DNA of 64,000 bases. It comes from Candidatus Cryptobacteroides choladohippi (lineage in GTDB: Bacteria > Bacteroidota > Bacteroidia > Bacteroidales > UBA932). Below the pieces are notes generated by a model. That model was not told the origin of the DNA, did not search any database, and saw nothing but the letters and a program-made list of their open reading frames with translations. Positions within the stretch are counted from its first letter, which is position 1, and each line of letters starts with the position of its first letter. Shown here piece by piece: positions 41,034 through 49,844 of this stretch. The stretch spans positions 1-64,000 of the forward strand of contig JAGHSF010000027.1 of assembly GCA_018065985.1 (NCBI GenBank), written 5' to 3'. Both the position numbers and the translations under genes were made by a program.

Positions 41034-42511
41034 TTGACTATCTTTTTATAGAGTTCGCAGTCGCGTGGCCCGTATTTCTGGTAGTCACGCATGAACATGG
41101 CCTTCTGGTTGGCTATGATGTCGGTGCACAGCAGGTAATCCAGTGCCACGATATTGTTCCTGTTGGCGTCGAGGAGCCCGGTCAGGATGGTGTGGCAGTT
41201 GTCGCCTATGCGTATCTCGCCGGCATTGTTGAGGAACTGGCGCTTGTGGTCGATTTCACGCTGGAAATCCTCGGAGAATGAGCCGGGGGTGTGCTCTTCG
41301 GCCCATTTCCTGTATATGAACGACCTCCTGAGCTGGCCAAGGTACTTCTGAGCTCCGGCATAGTCCCCGATTATGAGGTTGGCCTCGGCCAGACGCTTTA
41401 TCAGGCTGGCGCATCGTTTGGTGGGGGAGAAGTTGTTGGCGTGCATGCAGGCGCGTTCGGTGTATGTCATGTCACCTATCAGGTAGTACAGCTCTGCTGC
41501 CATCTCGATGGTGAAAAGGTTGGACTTGGAATCGAGGTGTATGAATGTGCCGAGGTTGGGCTTCTTCATCTTCAGCAGCTTGTCAGGCAGGATGCCCAGC
41601 TGCGAGGCGCTTGCGGCATAGAAGAACGACATCTCGGGGGTCTTTGCGTTGCGGCTGTGCTCGTACAGCCTGATTATTCCATTGTAGTTGCCGCGTCCGT
41701 ACTCTATGTTGTATGTGAGCAGGTCCTCGACGCCCCTGGCCTTGGTGGCATCCACCCAGCGTCCGACGCCCGGATAGAGGGCGAGCTCTTTCTTCTCCAT
41801 GCGGTAGTGGGTGCCGATTCTGCCCCATAAGCACAAGGCGAGCACGATCGAAATGGCCGCTCCTGCCGGGATGCGTCTGCCCGCCGGGCTGCTCAGCAGT
41901 TCGAGCGCAATGAAAGCCAGCGCACCGTAACCGAAGAGGCTGAAGCATATGGCCGCCATGGGAACGAAGATCAGCGAGTCGATCACGATTCCTGCCCACC
42001 TGCGCCTTTCGAAGGCTTCGGTAGTGCAATGGCAGGCATACCAGAGGATGATTCCACCGCCCAGTGCATACAGGCTTGCGAGCCGCGCGTTCTCATAGAA
42101 GAAGAGCCTTGCCTCGACTGTCATGAGTGCCAGTGCCGCAAATGCGGGAATCCAGAGCCTTGCGAAAATTCCCCATCGGGACGGCACGCATTCCTTCAGA
42201 GACAGGAATGCGGACACACCGAAGACAAGCAGGGAAAGCGACAGCACCGCAGGGCCACCGAAGTTGAAATGGTAGAACTGCTGTGCCCAGTCTCCAGCCA
42301 TGCAGGCAAGCCACGCCGGTCTTGTGAAATATGCCGAAAGGCAGTCGGCTGTGCCCAGGAACAGCTGGTTCTGCTCCACAAAGAACAGATGGTATTTGAA
42401 ATTGCTCTGGAAATACCAGAAACAGCCTGCCGTCCATATGAGGAACAGGGATGCAAGGATTATTTCCGAGACTTTGGCGCCTTTTTTCTTGCCCATTGTG
42501 CTGACAGTCAT
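41030..42511 (-). CDS. DUF6057 family multi-span membrane protein, copy 1
   Basis: A 493-residue inner-membrane protein. About six or more membrane helices fill residues 10-230 (IILASLFLIWTAGCFWYF, PAVLSLSLLVFGVSAFL, and others). The C-terminal half is soluble and helical (about 260-493), with TPR-like phrases (DMTYTERACMHANNFSPTKR, NLIIGDYAGAQKYLGQL). This matches DUF6057, of unknown function. It overlaps the heme-motif PD40 lipoprotein gene by four bases. A minus-strand TATATTTG at 42531-42524 supports ATG 42511 (or 42496) and rules out the TTG at 42526. A second copy is at 51894-53606. Confidence 0.75.
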   Translation of the reverse strand: MTVSTMGKKKGAKVSEIILASLFLIWTAGCFWYFQSNFKYHLFFVEQNQLFLGTADCLSAYFTRPAWLACMAGDWAQQFYHFNFGGPAVLSLSLLVFGVSAFLSLKECVPSRWGIFARLWIPAFAALALMTVEARLFFYENARLASLYALGGGIILWYACHCTTEAFERRRWAGIVIDSLIFVPMAAICFSLFGYGALAFIALELLSSPAGRRIPAGAAISIVLALCLWGRIGTHYRMEKKELALYPGVGRWVDATKARGVEDLLTYNIEYGRGNYNGIIRLYEHSRNAKTPEMSFFYAASASQLGILPDKLLKMKKPNLGTFIHLDSKSNLFTIEMAAELYYLIGDMTYTERACMHANNFSPTKRCASLIKRLAEANLIIGDYAGAQKYLGQLRRSFIYRKWAEEHTPGSFSEDFQREIDHKRQFLNNAGEIRIGDNCHTILTGLLDANRNNIVALDYLLCTDIIANQKAMFMRDYQKYGPRDCELYKKIVK

Positions 42512-42523
42512 TGATAAGGACTG

Positions 42524-42531
42524 CAAATATA
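42524..42531 (-). promoter_or_regulatory. -7 box of the DUF6057/PD40 operon
   Basis: A perfect TATATTTG on the minus strand, 12 bases before ATG 42511. It lies just beyond the SusD 2 terminator, so this pair has its own short-leader transcript. Confidence 0.5.
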
Positions 42532-42537
42532 TAAAAA

Positions 42538-42567
42538 AGAAGCGGAATGGAAACCCATCCCGCTTCA
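42538..42567 (-). terminator. Terminator of the SusC/D 2 operon
   Basis: A stem of about 12 pairs with one mismatch (AAGCGGGATGG and its mate) is followed on the minus strand by TTTTTTATA. It lies 18 bases after the SusD 2 stop. Confidence 0.8.
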
Positions 42568-42584
42568 GTCATGTAAGTCGTATT

Positions 42585-44237
42585 CTATCTGTATCCCTCA
42601 GGCTGCTTGAGTGCACCGTTTGAGTTGGTGACCTGAGTTGAAGGATAAGGCATTGCGAACTTGTAGTCTGCCCACTTCTTGGAGTCTGACTGATAGAGAA
42701 CGAAAGGCTCGGTAGAGGTGTGCTCGTAAACACCGTCCTCGTTCTGAGTGTAGATCCATGCATTGGGATGACCTTCGAGCTCGTTGATCGCAAGCTTGTT
42801 GATGGTAGGAGATACCTTTGCGTACTCTGAGCGTGCCCAGCGCTTGATCTCGTGGAACCAGCTGCCGCCCTCGAATGCAAGCTCGCAGAAGCGCTCGTGG
42901 TAGAGACCCTCCCATGCGTCGCCGCTCCAGTCGGTAAGACCTGAACGGTTGCGCACAGCGTTGATGTCCTTGAGTGCGTTGTTGCTGTCGTTCTTGTTGA
43001 GGTAAGCCTCAGCCCTGTAGAGCAGACAGTCTGCGAAACGGACGAAGTGGTACATCATGTTAACGTATACGTCGGTGTAGTACTCACCCATTGCGCCGGA
43101 GTGCTTGAAAGAGTTGGTCCACTTGTTGATGAAGAAACCGGTTGTGCTCTGGTCACCGTACTGAGGCATTACTGTGCATGTACGGTCGCCGAAGTCAGCG
43201 GTCTCACCTACGGTAAGGATTGATCTCTTGAGACGATCGTTGCCCTCGCCGTCAGCAAGCATGGCCTCGTAGAGGTCTGCTGATGCGTTGAACTCGCCCC
43301 ATCCGTCGAAGTATCCGAGCATGTCTGATGCGATGCAGACCTCCTCGAACCAGATACCGCCACCGTTGCCGAAGCCTGTGCTGGCAACGCCCCAGCAGTA
43401 CTCGTCAGAGAAGAACTGTGAAGGCTCCTCGGTGAAGAGCTCCTCGTATGTAGAGGTGAGTTTTCTGCCCATTCTCTCAAGTTCGTTCACACTGTCGATT
43501 ACGTTCTGCCACTTGCTGTTGTCGAATGTTGCCCAGTAGGTGTAGATACGGCTCTCCATAGCGAGAGCGGACTCCTTGCATGCACGTCCGCGGTTGCTGG
43601 CATCGTATTCCTTTACTGAAGGGAGAAGTGCCTTTGCAGCCTCAAAGTCTTCGATCATGAGCTTGTAGTTGTCCATGACGGTAGCCTGCTGAGGAGGGAT
43701 AGAGTAGTCGTAGTCACCCTCGAAGTCCTCGTACTTGATGAAAGGAACACCGGTCTCGGGAGCACCGTAGCGCAGAGCGGCGAGATAGTGCCAGAATCCT
43801 CTCAGGAAGTAAGCCTCACCGAGGCTTCTGCTCTCGATGGCTGTGAGCTCGGTTGTCTTCTGCTTCTTGAGCAGGGCTGATACAACCCAGTTGCTGGCTG
43901 CGATGTACTCATAGGTGAGCTTGAAGTATTCGGGAAGTGTTCCGCGGTCGCCTGAGAACTCGAGGTTGAAGTGGTTGAACCAACCTGAGCAGTCGCCGGC
44001 GCGGACGCCGCACATCTGGTTTGTACAGCACTCGTCCCAGTGGATATCCTGTGAGCAGAGGTACTCGTCGCCAAGATACTGATAAAGGTGGTCGACGGCG
44101 TCGATGGCCTGCTGGTCATTCTGGAAGTAGGTATCGGTGGTGTTGGTTCCCTGAGGCTTTACGTCAAGGAAATCCTTGCATCCGGTAGCGCAGATTGCTG
44201 TGAGTGTTGCTATAGCAATGATGATAATCTTTTTCAT
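42585..44237 (-). CDS. SusD/RagB family nutrient-binding lipoprotein, locus 2
   Basis: A 550-residue lipoprotein (signal MKKIIIIAIATLTAICATGC, cysteine 20). The SusD hallmarks are present: FLDVKPQGTNTTDTYFQND at the mature N-terminus, the TPR-like ESRSLGEAYFLRGFWHYLA, FVRFADCLLYRAEAYLNKND and a C-terminal KFAMPYPSTQVTNSNGALK. It captures glycan for SusC 2, which ends 15 bases upstream. The close likeness to SusD 1 in the LEDV-like start and LGEAYFxRxF region suggests pair duplication. Confidence 0.93.
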   Translation of the reverse strand: MKKIIIIAIATLTAICATGCKDFLDVKPQGTNTTDTYFQNDQQAIDAVDHLYQYLGDEYLCSQDIHWDECCTNQMCGVRAGDCSGWFNHFNLEFSGDRGTLPEYFKLTYEYIAASNWVVSALLKKQKTTELTAIESRSLGEAYFLRGFWHYLAALRYGAPETGVPFIKYEDFEGDYDYSIPPQQATVMDNYKLMIEDFEAAKALLPSVKEYDASNRGRACKESALAMESRIYTYWATFDNSKWQNVIDSVNELERMGRKLTSTYEELFTEEPSQFFSDEYCWGVASTGFGNGGGIWFEEVCIASDMLGYFDGWGEFNASADLYEAMLADGEGNDRLKRSILTVGETADFGDRTCTVMPQYGDQSTTGFFINKWTNSFKHSGAMGEYYTDVYVNMMYHFVRFADCLLYRAEAYLNKNDSNNALKDINAVRNRSGLTDWSGDAWEGLYHERFCELAFEGGSWFHEIKRWARSEYAKVSPTINKLAINELEGHPNAWIYTQNEDGVYEHTSTEPFVLYQSDSKKWADYKFAMPYPSTQVTNSNGALKQPEGYR

Positions 44238-44252
44238 ATCGATTCTCCTTTA

Positions 44253-47200
44253 TTAGTATGTGAGTTTGACACCGAATGAGAATACTCTTGAAACAGGATA
44301 TCTCAGGAAGTCGTTCTGACCACACTCAGGATCCATACCTGAGTACTTTGTGAAGGTGAGAAGGTTCTCGCCTGAGAAGTAGATGAGGGCTGAGCTGTTG
44401 CGCTCTGCGAAGTGGTTGATCTTGCGGATGGCGTCAGTCAGGTCATATGAGATGGAAACGTTCTTTACACGGAGGTAAGAAGAATCCTCGAGGTACCAGC
44501 TTGAACCTGTCATGAAGTTGTTGTTGTTGTCAAGTGCGCTGATACGGGGAATGTTGGAATTCTTGTTGAATGACCAGGAGTCGTAGATGTCGGTTGAGCG
44601 GTTGTGAACCTTGCTTGACATGCTGGCGTATGCCATCTTGCCGAGCTGGAGAGCCTGTGCGCCCTGAACACCCTGGAGCATTGTGCTGAATGAGAGCTTC
44701 TTCCAGGTGAATCCGAGGTTGAGTGCATAGGTCCAGTCAGGAGTTGAGCTGCCGAACATCTGGCGGTCGCCAGCGTCGATCTTGCCGTCACCGTTGAAGT
44801 CCTCGAACTTGAGGTCACCTGCTACTGCGTCGGGCTGGATGCGGTTGCCGTTCTTGTCCTTGTAGTTAGCAGCCTCCTCGTCGCTCTGGAAGAGACCGAG
44901 GCACTTGATGATGTAGATCTGGTTGAGCTCGCCACCTTCCTCAGTACGGTTGTAGAAGCGTACGTCGCGGTACTGGAATGAGTTCTCCCATACAGCTGAG
45001 TTGCCTGCTGCGTCTGCCACACCGATGTTGAGGACGGTGTTCTTGTTGTATGCAGCGTTGCCGTTCACGTAGTATGAGAAGTCACCGATCTTGTCTGACC
45101 AGCCGAGAGAGATCTCGATACCGCGGTTCTGGATTTCGCCGAGGTTGATGGTCATGGGGCTTACACCGATTGACTGGGGCCAGTTCATCTTCTGCTCCTG
45201 GATGAGGTTGAAGGTGCGCTTGTTGTAGAAGTCGAAGCCAAGGTTGAGGCGGTCTCTGAAGAAGCCTGCGTCAAGACCGAGGTCGAACTGCTCTGAAGTC
45301 TCCCAGGTAAGGTTGGGGTTGAGCGCCTTGCCGTTCCAGATATGAGCACCATAGGAAGTGTGGGACTCTGTGCCGTAGATGGCGATCTTGCCTTCATTGC
45401 CGGTGTTGAGGGTAGAAGACTTGTAGTTCATGGGAACTGAACCGAGGTTACCGATACGTCCCCATGATGCACGGAGCTTGAGGAATGTAAGAGCGTCCAT
45501 CTTGGGGAAGAAAGGCTCGCTGGAGATTTTCCATGCTCCTGTTACTGCAGGGAAGTCGCCGTAGTTGTGTCCTACGGGAAGACGGCCGGCGATATCACGG
45601 CGCCATGATGCGGTGAAGAAGTAGCGGTCGTCGTAGCTGTATGATCCACGTGCGATAAATGCAACGTTTGCATCGTCGCCGTTGTACCAGTCATTCACTT
45701 CAGGAGTAGCGTTTGAGTACTTGAGGTACTGAAGGTTCTCGGACTCGTCCTCGAAGTACTTCCTTTTGATGCTGTTGCCTCTTGAGTTGTAGTGGTCAGC
45801 GGTGGTTGCGAGAAGGGCGCCTACGCTGTGCTTGCCGAATGTGCGGTCGTAGGTGAGGGTGTTCTCGGTCTTCCAGCCGTTGTCCTTGTATGATGACTCG
45901 TTGAGTTCGTTGATGGGGTTGGGGCTACCGCACTCAGTACGCTTGGGAGTGAACTTCTTGTAGTACTGCTGGTTGGTGTAGTAGGTGAAGCGGCTGTTGA
46001 ACTTGAGACCCTTCACGATGTTGCCGATCTCGAGACCTGTGGTGGTGAACAGCTTGCTGTTGCCGTCATAGATGTTGTCTGCGAGGAGCTGGCGGAGAGG
46101 GTTCACAACGATACCGTGGATACCTGAATAGCTGCCGTACTTTGCGATGTACTCGGGATCCTCAGTGGTGGTACCGCCGAAGCCTGTTCCGGTATAGAAG
46201 TACTTGTCTGCACTTGAAGGCATCTGGAGAGCGTTGACGATGACACCGTCGGTACCTGCGTCAGTGTTTGCGCCACGGCCTGTGCCTGTGCTCCAGTTGA
46301 GGTCCTCGGTGAACTTGACCCACTTGTTGATCTGGAGTTCGCCGCGGTAGTTGATGCCGACCTTCTTCTTGAAGGTGCCGACGAGAACGCCCTGGTTGTC
46401 CTCGAATGCGAGGCTGATGCGGTTCTTTGAGTGGTCAGTACCTGCGTTGAAGGATACGTTGTGACGATGATAGATGGCGTTGCGGAAGATCTCGTCCATC
46501 CAGTTTGTACGGGTGGTTGCGATATAGGGGTTCTTGGTCACGTCCCAACCGTCGGGAAGTGCAAGGCCTGCATTCTCGTATGCGAGCTTGGTGATCTCGA
46601 GCTGCTGCTCAGCGTTGAGGGGCTTGATGACGTTGGATACGGAACGTACACCAACGAGGCCGTCATAGCTTACGTTGATACCCTTGCTGCCCTTCTTGGT
46701 GGTAACGAGGATAACACCGCCGGCACCTGAGGTAGCACCGTAGATGGCTGCAGAAGCGGCGTCCTTGAGGACAACGATGCTCTCGATGTCTGAGAGTGAG
46801 TTGATAGGTGCACCGGGCACGCCGTCAACAACCCAGAGAACTGCATCTCCGTTCTTTGAACCCTGGCCACGGATCACCATTGAAGGTGTGCTGGTAGGGT
46901 CACCGCCTGCGTTTGTGATTGTCACACCGGGGATCTGGCCCTGGAGCATTGACTCCGTTGAGGTTACAGGATGAGCTGCAAGAGCTTCGGGATCGGCAAC
47001 GATACCTACTGAAGCGGAAAGGTCCTTCTTCTTGGTTGTTGCACCATAACCGAGGACGACTGCGTCAGCGAGGAGTTCCGAATCCTCTGCAAGAGTGAAG
47101 TTCACGACAGCGCGTCCGCCTACGGCTTCTGTCATGGTCTTGTAACCGATGCATGAAACCTCGAGGGTGGCGTTTGCCGGAGCATTGATGGAATAGGTAC

Positions 47201-47366
47201 CGTCAAGGTCGGTCACGGTACCATTGGTGGTACCCTGAACGAGAACAGCTGCTCCGGCTACGGGGCCGAAGCTGTCGCTGACTGTACCTGATACTTTCAC
47301 TGTCTGAGCATTGATGCTGCCAGCGATCAATGTCAGTGCCGCAAAAATAGCAAACAGTTTTTTCAT
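44253..47366 (-). CDS. SusC/RagA family TonB-dependent transporter, locus 2
   Basis: A 1037-residue outer-membrane transporter with signal peptide (MKKLFAIFAALTLIAGSINA), regulatory domain (about 22-105, AAVLVQGTTNGTVTDLDG), plug (SVGIVADPEALAAHPVTST, IRGQGSKNGDAVLWVVDG) and barrel ending VFSFGVKLTY. The start ATG 47366 is set by the signal peptide; the frame runs further upstream into the ROK gene. It follows the ROK gene by 40 bases, so the sugar kinase and transporter may share a transcript, unlike the usual SusC-first order. It pairs with SusD 2. Confidence 0.93.
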   Translation of the reverse strand: MKKLFAIFAALTLIAGSINAQTVKVSGTVSDSFGPVAGAAVLVQGTTNGTVTDLDGTYSINAPANATLEVSCIGYKTMTEAVGGRAVVNFTLAEDSELLADAVVLGYGATTKKKDLSASVGIVADPEALAAHPVTSTESMLQGQIPGVTITNAGGDPTSTPSMVIRGQGSKNGDAVLWVVDGVPGAPINSLSDIESIVVLKDAASAAIYGATSGAGGVILVTTKKGSKGINVSYDGLVGVRSVSNVIKPLNAEQQLEITKLAYENAGLALPDGWDVTKNPYIATTRTNWMDEIFRNAIYHRHNVSFNAGTDHSKNRISLAFEDNQGVLVGTFKKKVGINYRGELQINKWVKFTEDLNWSTGTGRGANTDAGTDGVIVNALQMPSSADKYFYTGTGFGGTTTEDPEYIAKYGSYSGIHGIVVNPLRQLLADNIYDGNSKLFTTTGLEIGNIVKGLKFNSRFTYYTNQQYYKKFTPKRTECGSPNPINELNESSYKDNGWKTENTLTYDRTFGKHSVGALLATTADHYNSRGNSIKRKYFEDESENLQYLKYSNATPEVNDWYNGDDANVAFIARGSYSYDDRYFFTASWRRDIAGRLPVGHNYGDFPAVTGAWKISSEPFFPKMDALTFLKLRASWGRIGNLGSVPMNYKSSTLNTGNEGKIAIYGTESHTSYGAHIWNGKALNPNLTWETSEQFDLGLDAGFFRDRLNLGFDFYNKRTFNLIQEQKMNWPQSIGVSPMTINLGEIQNRGIEISLGWSDKIGDFSYYVNGNAAYNKNTVLNIGVADAAGNSAVWENSFQYRDVRFYNRTEEGGELNQIYIIKCLGLFQSDEEAANYKDKNGNRIQPDAVAGDLKFEDFNGDGKIDAGDRQMFGSSTPDWTYALNLGFTWKKLSFSTMLQGVQGAQALQLGKMAYASMSSKVHNRSTDIYDSWSFNKNSNIPRISALDNNNNFMTGSSWYLEDSSYLRVKNVSISYDLTDAIRKINHFAERNSSALIYFSGENLLTFTKYSGMDPECGQNDFLRYPVSRVFSFGVKLTY

Positions 47367-47406
47367 AAATAATTTTGTTTGATGAATAAATAATGGTGAT
47401 AAAAGG

Positions 47407-48234
47407 TTAATCCTCACATATTGCTGCGGCTCCGAAGAGCCCCACATATTCCATTGAACTCGGCATGACCTTGAATTTCTCAAGAGCCTTGCCGTAAGGG
47501 AAGTTCTGCAGCTCGGAGAGCATCGCGTCCTTGAACAGGTCGAACGCATTCGCGATGCTGCCGCCTATCACGACCGCGTCGGTGTCGAATGCGAACAGTA
47601 TCATTTCAAGGAGCTTGCCCACATGCATTCCGAATTCCTTCCATATCGCAAGAGCCTTCTCGTCGCCTTTTGCTGCGGCTTCGGCGGCTTCCTTGCCGCT
47701 GGTCCCCTTGCCCTCGAAGAAACGGCTGCTGCAGTAGTACTCGTAGTCCCTGTCGAGGTAGGGGATGCTTCCGATCTCGCCGGCACCCGTGTTGGAACCG
47801 CGGTACAGCTTGTGGTCGATGATGATTCCCGAACCCACGCCCGTGCCGAGGGTGACGCATACGGAGTTGGTGAACGGTTTGGCCTCGCCGTACCTTGCCA
47901 CGCCGATGGCGAAGCAGTTGCAGTCGTTGTCGACGCTGACGGGAAGACCGTATTTTGCTTCGAGAATTTCCTTGAGATGCACTTCCTTCCATGAAGGGAT
48001 GGCCACGACATCGTAGATGATGCCCTTTTCTGCATCAACCACAGAGGGCACTCCGATGCCTATCGCCTTCACTTCCGGATTCATCAGTGAATCTATCATT
48101 GTGCAGATCTGGTCGATCACGTCCTGCTCCGAACCCTTTGCATTGCAGAGCTCGTAGAGAATCTTGTCGACGTTGCCGTTGTTGATGAGGCCGGCCCTGA
48201 TCTTGGTGCCGCCCAGGTCGATTGCGATTATCAT
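47407..48234 (-). CDS. ROK family sugar kinase-like protein
   Basis: A 275-residue cytoplasmic protein with the ATP-binding start MIIAIDLGGTKIRAGLI, the ROK loop VTLGTGVGSGIIIDHKLYRG, catalytic-site VDNDCNCFAIG and GEIGSIPYLDRD. The cysteine-rich zinc motif (CxCGxxGCxE) of classical ROK kinases is replaced by a YEYYCSSRFFEGKG segment with one cysteine, so the zinc site is lost. Many such kinases still phosphorylate glucose, mannose or N-acetylhexosamine after import. It overlaps the GH63-like gene by four bases and leads into SusC 2. The lack of an N-terminal helix-turn-helix favours a kinase over a repressor. Confidence 0.82.
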   Translation of the reverse strand: MIIAIDLGGTKIRAGLINNGNVDKILYELCNAKGSEQDVIDQICTMIDSLMNPEVKAIGIGVPSVVDAEKGIIYDVVAIPSWKEVHLKEILEAKYGLPVSVDNDCNCFAIGVARYGEAKPFTNSVCVTLGTGVGSGIIIDHKLYRGSNTGAGEIGSIPYLDRDYEYYCSSRFFEGKGTSGKEAAEAAAKGDEKALAIWKEFGMHVGKLLEMILFAFDTDAVVIGGSIANAFDLFKDAMLSELQNFPYGKALEKFKVMPSSMEYVGLFGAAAICED

Positions 48235-49838
48235 AGCTGAACCTTTCCTGATTTTTCCACGTGTACGGTCTTGGTCTGGCCTTCGCCCCAGATGACGGTG
48301 AGGTCGAAGGGTACGTCTGTGGTGATGTTGATGACAGGTGTCTCGCCTGCACTCTTGCGTGCGGCAACCTTGAGGTTCACGAGGGACTCTGGACCGAAAG
48401 GATAGCGGTCGATTCCGTGCTCTTCAAGCTTGGTGATGTCCCATTCTATGGTATTCTCGGAATAGTCGGACTTGATTCCGAGCACGTACTCGATGAAGAT
48501 TGCGATGGGCGGAAGGCCTGCCCAGCCCACAAAGTCCTTGCGGGCCATGAATCCGGGCTCCACTTTCTCAGGTGCGTAATACTCCCAGAATGTTCCGGTG
48601 TCCTTCCATACGTCGAACACGCACTGGTAGTGGTTCGCGGCAATCTCGCGGCAGAGGTCACGGTAGCCGTGGCGCCACAGGCCGTCGATCACCATATAGT
48701 TGCTGCTGGGCCAGATTCCACCCTGCCAGTAACGTCCTGCAGGATTGTATTTGGGATGGTCTGCCGAGAGGGACGGAACGCGGTGTGTGCGGTTGAACTC
48801 CTTCTCGTCCTTGAGGTGCTCCACGAGCTTGTCGAGCTTGTCCTGCTCGAGCACGTCGGCCTCGAGTGCCCAGAATGCGCTGATGCCCTTGGTCTCGCAG
48901 AGGCTGCCGTCGGCGTAGACGTCGTGGAGGAAGTTGTCCTCGTCGCTCCACATGACTTCGCTGATATGCTTTTTCAGGAACTTCATCTCATCCTCCATGT
49001 CCTCGATCTCCTGCCAGCGTTCGGTGAAGAAGCCGATCTGCAGAAGGCTCTCGTCCACGAGAATCTGCTGGAGGTTGGTGTCGAGCCACTCCATGTGGCC
49101 GTTCGAATAGATGGGGTTGTACTCGGGCTTCACGCGGGGCATGTTGTCCATGCCGGTGCCCCAGCCGCTGCTCCAGTATGTTCCGTTGGGCCATGTGCGG
49201 TTCAGCTTCCACCACTGGGCGTATCCGCAGAGGGCGGGGAAGACGGCATGCAGACGGTCAAGGTCACCGAACTGGCGGTAGTATGCGAGCTCCACCCAGG
49301 GGAGGAGGTTCGGACCGGTAGAGGTGGGGTCATAGCGCTCGAAGCAGTCGGAACCGTCGGCGCGGATCTCGCGGCAGATGAATCCGTCGGGATGCTGCTT
49401 TGCGTAGAAGTTGTCCAGAGAGTTCTGGAACGGGAAGAAATGGTATCCGTAGCGGGCGAACAGCATCATGAAGCATGTGTCCCACATGAAGATGTTGCCG
49501 TTGTATGCCACGTCGAGGTATGATGACACGAATCCCGAACCTTCCTTGGGCTGGCAGATGTTGCCGATGGCAATCTTCCAGGCGTGCCAGTACATGTCGA
49601 TTTCCTTCTCGTGACCTTTCCATACGGGAGCGGGAAGGATCTTCTTTGCCTGCTCGTAGGTTCCGGGCTTGGTGCAGGTTGCGGGCTTTGTCCTGTATTC
49701 GTTCTCGGCTACGAAAACATTCTTTGTATAGGTGTTCTTGTAAGGGAGTTCGTACGGACCTGACTTGAGGTCCTGCGCTGTCAGACCTGCGCCTGTGATG
49801 AGTATCAGCGCGGCGGCCGATATGAGTTTCCTTAGCAT
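48231..49838 (-). CDS. GH63-like (MGH1-type) exported glycoside hydrolase
   Basis: A 535-residue exported protein (signal ending AGLTAQ near residue 21). The (alpha/alpha)6 barrel has the GH63/trehalase-like blocks FMWDTCFMMLFARYGY, WGTGMDNMPR and RYWQGGIWPSSNYMVIDGL and, near the end, WKDTGTFWEYYAPEKVEPG. Family members remove glucose from N-glycan precursors, hydrolyse mannosylglycerate or act on alpha-glucosides; the substrate here is open. It sits between the phosphatase fusion (6-base gap) and the ROK gene (4-base overlap), all in one operon. Confidence 0.82.
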   Translation of the reverse strand: MLRKLISAAALILITGAGLTAQDLKSGPYELPYKNTYTKNVFVAENEYRTKPATCTKPGTYEQAKKILPAPVWKGHEKEIDMYWHAWKIAIGNICQPKEGSGFVSSYLDVAYNGNIFMWDTCFMMLFARYGYHFFPFQNSLDNFYAKQHPDGFICREIRADGSDCFERYDPTSTGPNLLPWVELAYYRQFGDLDRLHAVFPALCGYAQWWKLNRTWPNGTYWSSGWGTGMDNMPRVKPEYNPIYSNGHMEWLDTNLQQILVDESLLQIGFFTERWQEIEDMEDEMKFLKKHISEVMWSDEDNFLHDVYADGSLCETKGISAFWALEADVLEQDKLDKLVEHLKDEKEFNRTHRVPSLSADHPKYNPAGRYWQGGIWPSSNYMVIDGLWRHGYRDLCREIAANHYQCVFDVWKDTGTFWEYYAPEKVEPGFMARKDFVGWAGLPPIAIFIEYVLGIKSDYSENTIEWDITKLEEHGIDRYPFGPESLVNLKVAARKSAGETPVINITTDVPFDLTVIWGEGQTKTVHVEKSGKVQL

Positions 49839-49844
49839 ATTCGG

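Noticed and set aside
48261..49523. A 420-codon plus-strand open frame
   Set aside because: It is a shadow of the GH63-like gene on the other strand.
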